A stretch of 64,000 bases of DNA from Bacteroidia bacterium (GTDB lineage Bacteria > Bacteroidota > Bacteroidia > CAIKAF01), in NCBI GenBank assembly GCA_016742095.1, contig JACVCJ010000006.1, positions 1 through 64,000 on the forward strand, written 5' to 3'. The translations under genes and the position numbers were made by a program. Numbering within the stretch: position 1 is the first letter of the stretch; each line of letters starts with the position of its first letter. The notes under the pieces were generated by a model. The model searched no databases and had not been told where the DNA came from. It saw only the letters and a program-made list of their open reading frames with translations. This document shows positions 29,031 to 38,941 of the stretch, piece after piece.

Positions 29031-30515
29031 TTAATAATAGGTAGCGCGGCGTACTTTGGCCAGGTGTTTGGCCAGGCGTACTACCTGGCGGGTATAACCG
29101 TACTCGTTGTCGTACCAGGCATACAGCGTGGCGGTGAGGCCGTCTTCGCTGACGATCGTGGCCTGGCTGTCGAATACCACGGCGCAGGAGTTACCTACAA
29201 TATCGCTGCTTACCAGCTCTTTGCTGTAAGCGTATTCGATCTGTTCCACCAGGGTACCGAACAGGGCTTCTTCGCGCATCATATTGTTGATGGTCTCTTT
29301 GTCGGTCTTGTTTTTAAGACGCAGGATCAGGATGGCCAGGGACCCGTCCGGTGTGGGTACGCGCACGGCATTGCCGGTGAGGCGGCCTTTCAGATCGGGG
29401 AATACCTTGAACACGGCTTTGGCAGCGCCGGTTTCGGTAATTACCATGTTGAGGGCAGCCGAACGTCCGCGGCGCGAACCCTTGTGGTAGTTATCGAGCA
29501 GGTTCTGGTCATTGGTATAGGCATGCACGGTTTCGATGTGTCCGCTTTCGATGCCCAGTTTTTCTTCCACCACTTTAATGACCGGTACAATGGCATTGGT
29601 GGTGCAGGAGGCGGCGCTCCATATTTTTTCGTTGTCTACGTCAAATTCGTTCTGGTTCACGCCGTACACGATGTTTGGCATTTCGCCTTTGCCGGGGGCG
29701 GTGAGCAGCACTTTATCGGCACCTTTCGATTTCAGGTGTTCGCCCAGACCTTCGCGGTCGCGCCAAACGCCGGTGTTATCGATGATAAGTGCATTGTTGA
29801 TGCCGTAGGCCGTGTAATCGATCTCCGAAGGATGATCGGCATTGATCAGGTATACGGTGTGCCCGTTGATGATGAGGGCATTATTGGCCGGATCTTCGGT
29901 AATGGTACCGGCAAAGTGGCCGTGTATGGAGTCGTTGCGCAGCAGGTCGGCGCGCTTGTAAATGTCGTTCTCTTTATGACCGCGTACCACAATGGCGCGC
30001 AGGCGCAGTTGTTTACCGATACCGGCCTGTGCCACCAGCTCGCGGGCCAGCAGTCGTCCGATACGGCCGAAACCGTACAGTACCACGTCTTTGGGAGCGG
30101 TACCGTGATTTTTAACGTCGGTCAGGTCTTTCAGCTTATCGCCGATAAATCCGGCCAGGCTGGCGAAGTTGGCTTTTTCATTGTCCCATTCTACCAGCAG
30201 TTTACCGATGTCGATACGCGAGGGGGCCAGGTTGATCCTGCTCAGCTCCTCGGCGATCTGCAGGGAATCGTAGATAGAAAGGTGGGGTTTTTGCGAAACA
30301 TTGCGGGCGTAACTGTGGTGGTTGATGATCTCACTGGCGCTCTGGTCGATCAGCGGCTTACGGAAGATCACGGTCTCCACGCCTTTGTCGTAGTACAGTT
30401 CGCTGATGAACTTGATGAACTTTACGGCGGTCTTTTCGTAGTCAAGCCAGGTTTTCAGTTCGTTCTCAAAAGTCTCGATGCCCTTCCCTGAAGGTGCGGT
30501 TTTTGTTTCGCTCAT
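29031..30515 (-). CDS. gap: Glyceraldehyde-3-phosphate dehydrogenase with N-terminal extension
   Basis: DVVLYGFGRIGRLLARE; SAASCTTNAIVPVIKVVEE active site; WYDNEYGYTRQVV. Confidence 0.95.
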   Translation of the reverse strand: MSETKTAPSGKGIETFENELKTWLDYEKTAVKFIKFISELYYDKGVETVIFRKPLIDQSASEIINHHSYARNVSQKPHLSIYDSLQIAEELSRINLAPSRIDIGKLLVEWDNEKANFASLAGFIGDKLKDLTDVKNHGTAPKDVVLYGFGRIGRLLARELVAQAGIGKQLRLRAIVVRGHKENDIYKRADLLRNDSIHGHFAGTITEDPANNALIINGHTVYLINADHPSEIDYTAYGINNALIIDNTGVWRDREGLGEHLKSKGADKVLLTAPGKGEMPNIVYGVNQNEFDVDNEKIWSAASCTTNAIVPVIKVVEEKLGIESGHIETVHAYTNDQNLLDNYHKGSRRGRSAALNMVITETGAAKAVFKVFPDLKGRLTGNAVRVPTPDGSLAILILRLKNKTDKETINNMMREEALFGTLVEQIEYAYSKELVSSDIVGNSCAVVFDSQATIVSEDGLTATLYAWYDNEYGYTRQVVRLAKHLAKVRRATYY

Positions 30516-30546
30516 TATATATGGTTTGTTTATGAATATTTGTAAA

Positions 30547-30578
30547 GTAAAAAGAGGCTTGGGGACACCAAACCTCTT
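30547..30578 (-). terminator. Intrinsic terminator of the primary sigma factor gene
   Basis: Minus strand AAGAGGTTTGGTGTCCCCAAGCCTCTTTTTA. Confidence 0.75.
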
Positions 30579-30595
30579 ATGTATAAAAAATTATT

Positions 30596-31459
30596 TTAGC
30601 CGAGATAGTATCGCAGTAATTTGCTGCGCGAACTCTGACGCAGGCGTTTCAGCGCCTTTTCCTTGATCTGCCTTACACGCTCGCGGGTGAGGTCGAACTT
30701 TTCGCCGATCTCGTCGATCGTAAGTCCGTGGTTCATGCCTATACCAAAGTACAGTTTGATGATCTCTTTTTCGCGTTCGCTGAGGGAGTCCAGGGTGCGT
30801 TCGATCTCCTGCTGCAGGCTTTCCTTGAGCAGGTCTACGTCGGCACGGGGAGAATCGGTGTTCACCATTACGTCGTACAGGGTACTTTCCTCGCCGGAGA
30901 TCAGCGGGGCGTCCATGGAAACGTGACGGCCGGCGATCATGATGCTGTCCTTGATCTTGTCTTCGGGGATGTCCATCATCTGGGCCAGTTCTTCTTCGGT
31001 GGGTTCACGTTCAAATTCCTGTTCCAGTTTAGAGAAGGCCTTGTTCAGTTTATTCAGGGAACCTACCTGGTTCAGGGGCAGGCGTACGATACGGCTGTGT
31101 TCGGCGATGGCACTCAGGATCGACTGACGGATCCACCATACGGCATACGAAATGAATTTAAAACCGCGGGTCTCGTCAAAACGCTGCGCAGCCTTGATCA
31201 GGCCGAGGTTTCCCTCGTTGATCAGGTCGGGCAGGCTCAGACCCTGGTTCTGGTACTGTTTGGCAACCGATACCACGAAACGCAGGTTGGCTTTGGTCAG
31301 TTTCTCCAGTGCCACCAAATCTCCCTGTTTGATACGTCGGGCCAGTTCAACTTCCTCTTCTGCAGTGATCAGTTCTTCTTTACCGATCTCCTGTAAGTAT
31401 TTGTCTAATGAACGGCTCTCTCTGTTGGTTATTGATTTGGTGATTTTTAGCTGCCTCAT
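30596..31459 (-). CDS. rpoD: RNA polymerase primary sigma factor (RpoD/SigA family)
   Basis: [83 protein letters not shown]. Confidence 0.95.
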   Translation of the reverse strand: MRQLKITKSITNRESRSLDKYLQEIGKEELITAEEEVELARRIKQGDLVALEKLTKANLRFVVSVAKQYQNQGLSLPDLINEGNLGLIKAAQRFDETRGFKFISYAVWWIRQSILSAIAEHSRIVRLPLNQVGSLNKLNKAFSKLEQEFEREPTEEELAQMMDIPEDKIKDSIMIAGRHVSMDAPLISGEESTLYDVMVNTDSPRADVDLLKESLQQEIERTLDSLSEREKEIIKLYFGIGMNHGLTIDEIGEKFDLTRERVRQIKEKALKRLRQSSRSKLLRYYLG

Positions 31460-31524
31460 TCTGAAAGATTATGAATTGTTTATATGAGAATTAATTCTAC
31501 GTTAAGAGAGGGTAAATCAGGGTG

Positions 31525-31555
31525 CAAAGATACGCCCTGTTTTATGCTTTGTCAA
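31525..31555 (-). promoter_or_regulatory. Bacteroidetes-type promoter upstream of the sigma factor gene
   Basis: Minus strand TTG-N20-TATCTTTG. Confidence 0.65.
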
Positions 31556-31606
31556 GTGTTATTCTAAAAAAAATGTGGATTTTACGTATGCCGTATATCC
31601 CACAAA

Positions 31607-33028
31607 TTATATGCCAAAAGCATAATAGGCTCTCGTACCGTTGGGGTAAATTCCTTCGATATACACCGAACTTTCTGAACGTGCGATCACGTTTTCGAGC
31701 ATTTCGAGCGTTTCTACCGGCTCATTGTTAACTTTTGTTATAATATAGCCTTCTTTGATGCCGATGCCGCGAAACTTGCCCGCACTTACGCTTTTTACCC
31801 TGAGTCCCTTGATGTTACCCATTTCGTTGCCCAGTTCTTCAAATTCGGCACCGAAAGATTTGATCACGTCCGAACGCGAAGAGGCCAGCTCGGGATTCCC
31901 GTTACTGTTCTTCAGGGTCACGCTCAGCACTTCTTCCTTTCCGTTGCGGTTCACGGTAACGTTTACTTTATCTCCCGGGCGGTACAGGGCAAGCTGTTCC
32001 TGCAGTTCGGAAACGGTGAAGGTATTGCGCTCGTTGATCTTTTTGATGATGTCGCCCTTCTGCAGTCCGGCTTCGGAAGCGGCCCCGTTCTGGGTCACAT
32101 TGTCCAGGTACACGCCGCGCAGGTCGTTAAAACCCTTGTCTTTGGCAAATTTAGAGTCGATATCGCGTATGCTTACCCCGATAAAGGCCCGCTGTACCTT
32201 GCCGTATTCGGCCAGGTCGTTGATGATCTTTTTTACCAGGTTCGACGGAATGGCAAAGGAATAACCGGTGTAGGAACCCGTGTTGGAGGCGATGGCCGAG
32301 TTGATGCCCACCAGCTCGCCGTTGGTGTTTACCAGGGCGCCGCCGCTGTTGCCGGGGTTCACCGCCGCATCGGTCTGTATAAAGGACTCGATGGCCAGGT
32401 CTTTGTGAATGATATCGATCTTACGCGATTTGGCGCTTACGATACCGGCCGTAACCGTAGAGTTAAGGTTAAAGGGATTGCCCACGGCCAGTACCCACTG
32501 ACCCACCTTTACATCGTCTGAATTGGCAAAACTGATGTAGGGCAGTTTGTTTTCCTGCACCTGCACCAGGGCCAGGTCGGTAGACGGGTCCGTGCCGATC
32601 ACTTTGGCCTTGTAGGTACGTTTGTCGTTCAGGGTCACCTCGATCTCATCGGCCCCTTCAATTACGTGGTTATTGGTTACGATATACCCGTCTTCGGAGA
32701 TGATGACCCCGCTGCCCGAACCGAGCTGCGGACGGCCCTGCCCGAAGGGACTGCCGAAAAAGAAGTCCTGGAAGGGATTCATACCCGCTTTTCCCTTGGA
32801 AACGGTCTGGATGTGCACCACACAGTTGATGGTGTTTTCGGAGGCTTTGGTAAAATCGGCCGCCATCATTGCGGAGCCGTCGTTCACATACGAAGCCTGG
32901 TGTACGGGTGCGGCATCGGCTACGATGCCCTGTTCATGACGGTTGAGATCGGAGTAGAGTTTTAATGCGCCCAACGAAGCTGCACCTCCAATGAAACCGG
33001 CTAAAACGAAAGATGCAATTTTTTTCAT
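31607..33028 (-). CDS. HtrA/DegQ-type periplasmic serine protease with PDZ domains
   Basis: SGVIISEDGYIVTNNHVI; STDLALVQV; AAVNPGNSGGALVNTNGELVGIN; start at MKKIASF (33028). Confidence 0.95.
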   Translation of the reverse strand: MKKIASFVLAGFIGGAASLGALKLYSDLNRHEQGIVADAAPVHQASYVNDGSAMMAADFTKASENTINCVVHIQTVSKGKAGMNPFQDFFFGSPFGQGRPQLGSGSGVIISEDGYIVTNNHVIEGADEIEVTLNDKRTYKAKVIGTDPSTDLALVQVQENKLPYISFANSDDVKVGQWVLAVGNPFNLNSTVTAGIVSAKSRKIDIIHKDLAIESFIQTDAAVNPGNSGGALVNTNGELVGINSAIASNTGSYTGYSFAIPSNLVKKIINDLAEYGKVQRAFIGVSIRDIDSKFAKDKGFNDLRGVYLDNVTQNGAASEAGLQKGDIIKKINERNTFTVSELQEQLALYRPGDKVNVTVNRNGKEEVLSVTLKNSNGNPELASSRSDVIKSFGAEFEELGNEMGNIKGLRVKSVSAGKFRGIGIKEGYIITKVNNEPVETLEMLENVIARSESSVYIEGIYPNGTRAYYAFGI

Positions 33029-33201
33029 ATCAGTTGTGTCTTTTTTATTTTTAAATGCATACAAAATTACGCGGTTCCTGCACTTTTTAGTATTTAAAAT
33101 TAGGTTAATACCTCTAAAATGATTGTTAAAATGCATCAAAAAGCCGGCCGTCGTTTTTTAAAGCGAAAAAATTACCTTTGCGCTAAACCGGATCGATATA
33201 C

Positions 33202-33747
33202 ATGGCAGAACGTTACAGGATATTGTTTAATTTCGGAAGTATAGGCGGACTGGCAGCCTTTGCCTGGTTCCTGCTGATCTATGCCGCGGGCTTTGCGCCC
33301 CTGGGCCTGTTGCGCTTTACCGGTTTCTGGATCCCGGCGCTGATCATTTTCCTGAGCATCCGCCGGCAGTCGAAAAATGTCCTGCCCGAAGACGGTTATA
33401 TGTTCGGCCGTGCGTTCTTCGACGGAGTTACCACCGCTTTCCTGCTGGGAGCGCTCAAAGGCATGCTGGTGTTCGCCTTTATCAAGTTCCTGGCGCCCGA
33501 AGTGCCCGAAATGAGCTATGCCGAGCTGGAAAATACCATGAACTGGATGGAAAGCCGCAATATGCTGCTGGCCTCCGACCGCCAGAATATGGAAATGTTA
33601 ATAGAACAGGGCCGGGCCGAACGCTATACGGCCTGGGGAGTGGTAAGCACAGAAATTTCTATGTACTTTTACGGAGCAGTGCCCGTATCGGTGATCGGCG
33701 CACTTATTTTTAAGAAACCCGCAAAGAATAATGAGCAGCAAGCCTGA
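33202..33747 (+). CDS. DUF4199-like membrane protein
   Basis: Multiple TM helices; YMFGRAFFDGVTTAFLLGALKGMLVFAFIKF. Confidence 0.75.
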   Translation: MAERYRILFNFGSIGGLAAFAWFLLIYAAGFAPLGLLRFTGFWIPALIIFLSIRRQSKNVLPEDGYMFGRAFFDGVTTAFLLGALKGMLVFAFIKFLAPEVPEMSYAELENTMNWMESRNMLLASDRQNMEMLIEQGRAERYTAWGVVSTEISMYFYGAVPVSVIGALIFKKPAKNNEQQA

Positions 33748-34690
33748 TATTTCGGTCGTAGTACCGCTTTTTAACGAAGACGAATCCCTGCCCGAACTGG
33801 TGGAATGGATCGATCGTGTAATGGTACAGAATGCGTTTTCGTACGAGATCATCATGGTGGACGACGGCAGCCGTGACCGTTCCTGGGAAGTGATACAGGA
33901 ACTGCGCCTGCGTTTCCCCGAACTCCGTGGCCTGCGTTTCCGCCGTAACTACGGTAAATCGGCTGCGCTGCACGTAGGTTTCGAGGCCGCCCGCGGTAAG
34001 GTGGTCATCACCATGGATGCCGACCTGCAGGACAGTCCCGACGAAATTCCCGAACTGTACCGCATGATCAGCGAAGAAAAATACGACCTGGTCTCCGGCT
34101 GGAAAAAGAAACGCTACGATAACGCCCTTACCAAGAACCTGCCTTCGAAACTGTTCAATGCCACGGCACGCTATGCCTCCGGCACCAAACTGCACGATAT
34201 GAACTGCGGCCTCAAGGCCTACCGCCTGGACGTGGTGAAAAGCATCGAGGTATTCGGCGAAATGCACCGCTACATACCCGTACTGGCCAAAAACGCCGGT
34301 TATACCCGTATCGGCGAAAAGGTAGTGGAACACCGCGCCCGCAAGTACGGCGTGTCCAAATTCGGTCTCAGCCGCTTTGTGAACGGGTTCCTCGACCTCA
34401 TTTCCATTACCTTCCTGTCCCGTTTCGGTAAAAAACCCATGCACTTTTTCGGCGCACTGGGCACCCTGCTGTTCATCCTGGGTTTCGGTATCGCTATTTA
34501 CCTTTCGATGGCCAAACTGATCTGGGGTGTGTATAAAATGACGGAACGTCCGATCTTTTACCTCGGTATCCTGAGCATGATCCTCGGTACCCAGTTTTTC
34601 CTCACCGGGTTCCTGGGCGAAATGATCAACCGGAATGCCCCGGAACGCAACTCCTACCTGATCGGCGAAAAGCTCGGCATCGAAGACTGA
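33731..34690 (+). CDS. Family 2 glycosyltransferase (DPM1/GtrB-like)
   Basis: DISVVVPLFNEDESLPELVEWI; VDDGSRDRSW; DADLQDSPDEIPEL; two C-terminal TM helices. Confidence 0.92.
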   Translation: MSSKPDISVVVPLFNEDESLPELVEWIDRVMVQNAFSYEIIMVDDGSRDRSWEVIQELRLRFPELRGLRFRRNYGKSAALHVGFEAARGKVVITMDADLQDSPDEIPELYRMISEEKYDLVSGWKKKRYDNALTKNLPSKLFNATARYASGTKLHDMNCGLKAYRLDVVKSIEVFGEMHRYIPVLAKNAGYTRIGEKVVEHRARKYGVSKFGLSRFVNGFLDLISITFLSRFGKKPMHFFGALGTLLFILGFGIAIYLSMAKLIWGVYKMTERPIFYLGILSMILGTQFFLTGFLGEMINRNAPERNSYLIGEKLGIED

Positions 34691-34795
34691 GCCGCTGCCC
34701 CAGACGGGTGAAAACACTTAAAAAAGTAAAACAGGTATAGTTCTTTACGGAAAAAAACAGTAGGTTTGATTAACCTAAATTCAAATACGTTGATC

Positions 34796-37714
34796 ATGAA
34801 AAAACTCCTACAAGCATTCCTGTTATGCCTGCTCTTATTGCCGGAAGGTTTGTATGCTCAGATCCAGGGGGAGGGGGGAAGTCCCAGGGGCTTTAAATTT
34901 GCCTCGGACACGCGTAACGTGGACGCCTATTTCTTTCCTGCACCGGATGTGAACGCATTACTGGCCGAGGATGCTCTGAACGAAAAAACAGGTTCAGGGC
35001 CCTGGCGTTTCGGTCATAAATATTTTACCTCGTACAACCTGAACAACAGCGGCACCTGGAAGGCCCTTCCGGACGGCGCCAGGATCTGGCAGCTGAAAAT
35101 TACCTGCCAGGATGCACTTACGGTGAACCTGCTGTTCGAGAATACACAGATCCCCGAAGGCAACCAGCTGTTTGTATACAACGAAGACAAGGATTTTATC
35201 CTGGGAAGTTTTACCCAGGACCATATTTATGAAGGACAGCTGGGTACCGAACTGGTCCCCGGTAATACCATTATTGTGGAATATTATGTTTCGGCGGCCA
35301 ATAACGGCAATCCCGGCAGTGTACAGGTCAGCAATGTGATTCACGGTTACCGCACCGCCGGCGAATTTGCCGAGAAAGCCTTCGGCAGCTCCGGCAGCTG
35401 CAATATGAACGTGAACTGCCCCGACGGTGCAGCCTGGGCCCAGCAGAAACGCGGCGCCGTTATGCTTGTTTCCGGAGGCAGCGGCTTCTGTTCCGGTTCG
35501 CTCATCAACAATACACAAAACGATGGTAAGCCTTATGTACTTACCGCCAACCACTGCTACAGCAACCCGGCCAGCTGGGTGTTCCGATTCAACTGGGAGT
35601 CGGCCACCTGTACCAACCCGGGTTCTTCGCCTACCTTCCAGAGCCTGAGCGGCGCCACCCTGCGCGCGCGCCGTACGCCTTCGGACTTCTGCCTGGTAGA
35701 GATCACGGGCGGACTGGCAGGAGGGACCGTTCCGCAAAGCATGAATCCTTATTTCAACGGCTGGAACAATGGCAATACACCGCCAACGGCTTCGGTGTCC
35801 ATTCACCACCCCTCCGGCGATATTAAAAAGATATCCTTTGATGACGCTGCTTCTGTTGCCGTACAGGCTATGGGTTCCAGCGAGGCAGCTTCCAGCTGGC
35901 AGGTAGAATGGGACCGCAATACCACTACGGAAGGCGGTTCTTCCGGTTCACCGCTGTTCGACCAGAACAAGCGTATCATCGGTCAGCTCTGGGGCGGCGG
36001 CGCTTCCTGCAGCAATCTCTCATCGTTCGACTATTATGGCCGCGTCTACAACTCATGGCAGCCCACGGGCAGCAACAGCACCAACCAGCTTAAGTACTGG
36101 CTCGATCCCAACAATACAGGAGTAACCTTTATCGATGGTTATGATCCCTATGCGGTAACCCTGGCCTACGATGCACAGATGGCTTCCATCGGTGCGCCTG
36201 CGGGCAGTACCTGCAATACCAGCATTACGCCGCAGGTGACCATTAAGAACAATGGTACCAATACACTTACGTCGGCTACCATATTGTACCGCATCGATAA
36301 CGGCGCCAACCAGAACTACAGCTGGACAGGCAGTCTGGCTACGGGTGCCGGTACCGCCGTGACCCTGCCGGCACTGAGTACGACCAGCGGAAACCATACT
36401 TTTTATGCACGCATCACTTCGCCCAACGGCAATACCGACGGCAATACAGGTAACGATTCCCTGAATTCGGTATTCAATGTTATAACACCGCTCGGACTGC
36501 CTCTTACACAAGGATTCGAGGGTACCTTTGTACCGACCGGCTGGACGCTGGGAAACCCCGATAACCAGACCACCTGGGCCAAAGCTTCCACAGGGATGAA
36601 CTCTGCTGCCTCGGCCTTCATGGACAATTTCGATTACAACGGCGCCGGCCAGCTCGATTACCTGGTGTCTTCGCCCTTCAGCCTGGCAGGCCTTACCAAT
36701 GCCACCCTTACCTTCGACGTGGCCTATGCCCGTTACAGTGCACAATACTCTGACGGAATGCGTGTAGAAGTATCTACCGATTGTGGCAGTACCTGGACTG
36801 CGGTTTACAACAAATCAGGAACCACCCTGGCTACGGTGGCCGACAATACCAATGAATTCACTCCTACGGCCGCCAACCAGTGGCGTAACGAAACGGTGGA
36901 CCTGTCTTCCTATACGGGTTCTGCATCGGTGCGGGTGCGTTTTGTAGGCGTGGCCGGTTATGGTAACAACGTATACCTGGACAATATCCTGATCTCGAGC
37001 GGTGCAGTGGCAGCACCCACAGCTTCATTCACGCCTCCGTCCGTTACGGTATGCCAGGGAGAGGCCGTAAACTTCAGCAATACTTCCACCGGTTCGGTGA
37101 CCAGCGTTAACTGGGCATTTGCAGGAGGCTCTCCGGCCAGCAGCACATCCAATACGCCGGTAGTTACCTATAATACGGCGGGCACCTACAATGTGGCGCT
37201 CAGCGTTACAGGTCCGGGCGGTACCAATGTGTCCAACGGCACGGTGACCGTACTGGCGGCTCCTGCCACACCGGTAGTGACCAACAGCGGCGGCGTACTG
37301 AGCACGGGAAGCTATAACAGCTACCAGTGGAACCGCAACGGAGTTCCGGTTACCGGTGCTAATGCACAGACCTATACACCGGTGCAGGGAGGTTCCTACA
37401 CCGTTACCGTAACGGCCGCCAACGGCTGTGACGCAACTTCTTTGGCAGTAATATCCAATGTGTCGCTGGATGAGGCCTGGATAAGCAGCATTTCCATCTG
37501 GCCCAACCCGGCATCGGACGTACTGAACATAAAAGCCGGCGATGACCTGGATATACAGGTAAGCCTGTACAATGCAGTAGGACAGAAGGTGTACACAGGC
37601 GGCAAATCTGCAGCCTTCCATACCATACCGGTACAGAACCTGGCCGCAGGCATGTACATAGCAGAGATAACACGGGACGGCAAACAGACTTTACAGAAAG
37701 TCGTGATCCGTTAG
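34796..37714 (+). CDS. Secreted trypsin-like/lysyl-endopeptidase-type protease with adhesion and PKD-like domains and T9SS sorting tail
   Basis: VLTANHCYSNP and TTEGGSSGSPLFDQNKRIIGQLWGG catalytic motifs; PKD-like PTASFTPPSVTVCQGEAVNFSN; C-terminal SIWPNPASDVLNI...LAAGMYIAEITRDGKQTLQKVVIR; start at MKKLLQ (34796). Confidence 0.85.
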   Translation: MKKLLQAFLLCLLLLPEGLYAQIQGEGGSPRGFKFASDTRNVDAYFFPAPDVNALLAEDALNEKTGSGPWRFGHKYFTSYNLNNSGTWKALPDGARIWQLKITCQDALTVNLLFENTQIPEGNQLFVYNEDKDFILGSFTQDHIYEGQLGTELVPGNTIIVEYYVSAANNGNPGSVQVSNVIHGYRTAGEFAEKAFGSSGSCNMNVNCPDGAAWAQQKRGAVMLVSGGSGFCSGSLINNTQNDGKPYVLTANHCYSNPASWVFRFNWESATCTNPGSSPTFQSLSGATLRARRTPSDFCLVEITGGLAGGTVPQSMNPYFNGWNNGNTPPTASVSIHHPSGDIKKISFDDAASVAVQAMGSSEAASSWQVEWDRNTTTEGGSSGSPLFDQNKRIIGQLWGGGASCSNLSSFDYYGRVYNSWQPTGSNSTNQLKYWLDPNNTGVTFIDGYDPYAVTLAYDAQMASIGAPAGSTCNTSITPQVTIKNNGTNTLTSATILYRIDNGANQNYSWTGSLATGAGTAVTLPALSTTSGNHTFYARITSPNGNTDGNTGNDSLNSVFNVITPLGLPLTQGFEGTFVPTGWTLGNPDNQTTWAKASTGMNSAASAFMDNFDYNGAGQLDYLVSSPFSLAGLTNATLTFDVAYARYSAQYSDGMRVEVSTDCGSTWTAVYNKSGTTLATVADNTNEFTPTAANQWRNETVDLSSYTGSASVRVRFVGVAGYGNNVYLDNILISSGAVAAPTASFTPPSVTVCQGEAVNFSNTSTGSVTSVNWAFAGGSPASSTSNTPVVTYNTAGTYNVALSVTGPGGTNVSNGTVTVLAAPATPVVTNSGGVLSTGSYNSYQWNRNGVPVTGANAQTYTPVQGGSYTVTVTAANGCDATSLAVISNVSLDEAWISSISIWPNPASDVLNIKAGDDLDIQVSLYNAVGQKVYTGGKSAAFHTIPVQNLAAGMYIAEITRDGKQTLQKVVIR

Positions 37715-37748
37715 GCTAATATTTCTTCATTTTAAGCGGATAGCTGCC

Positions 37749-37777
37749 TTGTTTCAGGGCGGCTATTCGTATTTTTG
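37749..37777 (+). promoter_or_regulatory. Bacteroidetes-type promoter, very close to the downstream start codon
   Basis: TTG-N18-TATTTTTG; ATG only 5 nt after the -7 box. Confidence 0.6.
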
Positions 37778-37782
37778 GGCCT

Positions 37783-38403
37783 ATGTATATTCCATCGTAT
37801 TACAGGAACTCTTCCACAGAACAGGCCGTGGATTTTATCCGGGCCAATTCGTTCGGCATTATGGTCTATAAGAACGAGAACGGAGATACGGAGGCCGTAC
37901 ACAGCCCTTTCCTGGTACAGGAAGAGAACGGACGTCCGGTGCTGTATACCCATATCGCCCGCGTTCCCGGCCGCATAGCTGCAGGAGAGGTGCTGTGCAT
38001 CTTCAGCGGTGCACACGGCTACGTATCGCCTTTCCTGTATACTTCCGAAAAGAACGTGCCCACCTGGAACTATTCGGCCCTGCATATATACGGCGAAGCA
38101 GAAGAACAGGGCCCGGAACATTACCCGGATTTTATGACCCGCCTGGTGGAATTTTACGACCCGGCCTGGCTCGGAAAGTGGAAAGAGGCAGACCCGGCCT
38201 ATATCGAAGGACTGTACCGCGGCATTATCCTGTTACGTATTCCACTGCAACGTTTCGATTTTGCCAACAAATGGAACCAGAACAAACCGGAACAGGACCG
38301 CCGGAACGTGGCCGCGCATTTCGGGGCAACCGGGAATGCCGCCCTGGCAGAGGATATGCGCCGGAGTATAGATGCCGGAAATAATTTAGACGGGGAAGTG
38401 TAG
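37783..38403 (+). CDS. FMN-binding negative transcriptional regulator (PaiB family)
   Basis: MYIPSYYRNSSTEQAVDFIRANSFGIMV; ARVPGRIAAGEVLCIFSGAHGYVSPFLY; KWNQNKPEQDRRNVAAHF. Confidence 0.9.
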   Translation: MYIPSYYRNSSTEQAVDFIRANSFGIMVYKNENGDTEAVHSPFLVQEENGRPVLYTHIARVPGRIAAGEVLCIFSGAHGYVSPFLYTSEKNVPTWNYSALHIYGEAEEQGPEHYPDFMTRLVEFYDPAWLGKWKEADPAYIEGLYRGIILLRIPLQRFDFANKWNQNKPEQDRRNVAAHFGATGNAALAEDMRRSIDAGNNLDGEV

Positions 38404-38434
38404 CAAAATGCGCAGCTAAGTATACCTTTGCGGC

Positions 38435-38941
38435 ATGAAAAAGCAACAGGCCGTATTAGGATTATTCTGTGCCATTGGCTATTTTGCCTGGAAGATCGCC
38501 TTATTCTATACCGACAAACAACACGATATACTGGCCCGTTTCCCGGTGGCGCCCCTGCTGGGTCTGCTCGGACTGGCCATTATTTATGCCGTGGTGCGCT
38601 ATACGCCGGCTCCCTTTTCACCGGTGGAAGGATTTAAATCGGGTGCGCGTACCGCTTTGGTGGCCGCCCTGGCTACAATGGTGTTCGTTTTTGTATACTA
38701 CCGCCTCATCGATCCTTTTTTCTTTTCCGTACAGAATGCAGAAGTAAAAGCCTCTATTGAAGCCATACCCGATGTAGCACAACGTACGCAGGCGCTTCAG
38801 AATTTCGAGAACAACAAGAAGTTTTTCGATCCCGTCAATTATTCCGCACTTACGCTTTCGGGCGTAGCGGCCTTCGGAATGCTGATGTCGGCAGTAACGG
38901 CCGGTCTCTATGAAATGTTCCGCAAGTTCAATACCATGTAA
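38435..38941 (+). CDS. DUF4199-domain membrane protein
   Basis: Multiple TM helices; FKSGARTALVAALATMVFVFVYYRLIDPFFF. Confidence 0.75.
   Translation: MKKQQAVLGLFCAIGYFAWKIALFYTDKQHDILARFPVAPLLGLLGLAIIYAVVRYTPAPFSPVEGFKSGARTALVAALATMVFVFVYYRLIDPFFFSVQNAEVKASIEAIPDVAQRTQALQNFENNKKFFDPVNYSALTLSGVAAFGMLMSAVTAGLYEMFRKFNTM

Noticed and set aside
29064-30491. 475-aa plus-strand ORF antisense to gap
   Set aside because: Shadow ORF: low-complexity V/G/F-rich translation, no motifs, fully opposite a confident GAPDH gene.
29031-30515. Unusually long (494-aa) GAPDH as a novel fusion
   Set aside because: I recall GAPDHs with this N-terminal extension from Bacteroidetes; I judged it ordinary rather than novel.
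33710-34717. 335-aa minus-strand ORF opposite the glycosyltransferase
   Set aside because: Shadow ORF of a confident GT2 gene.
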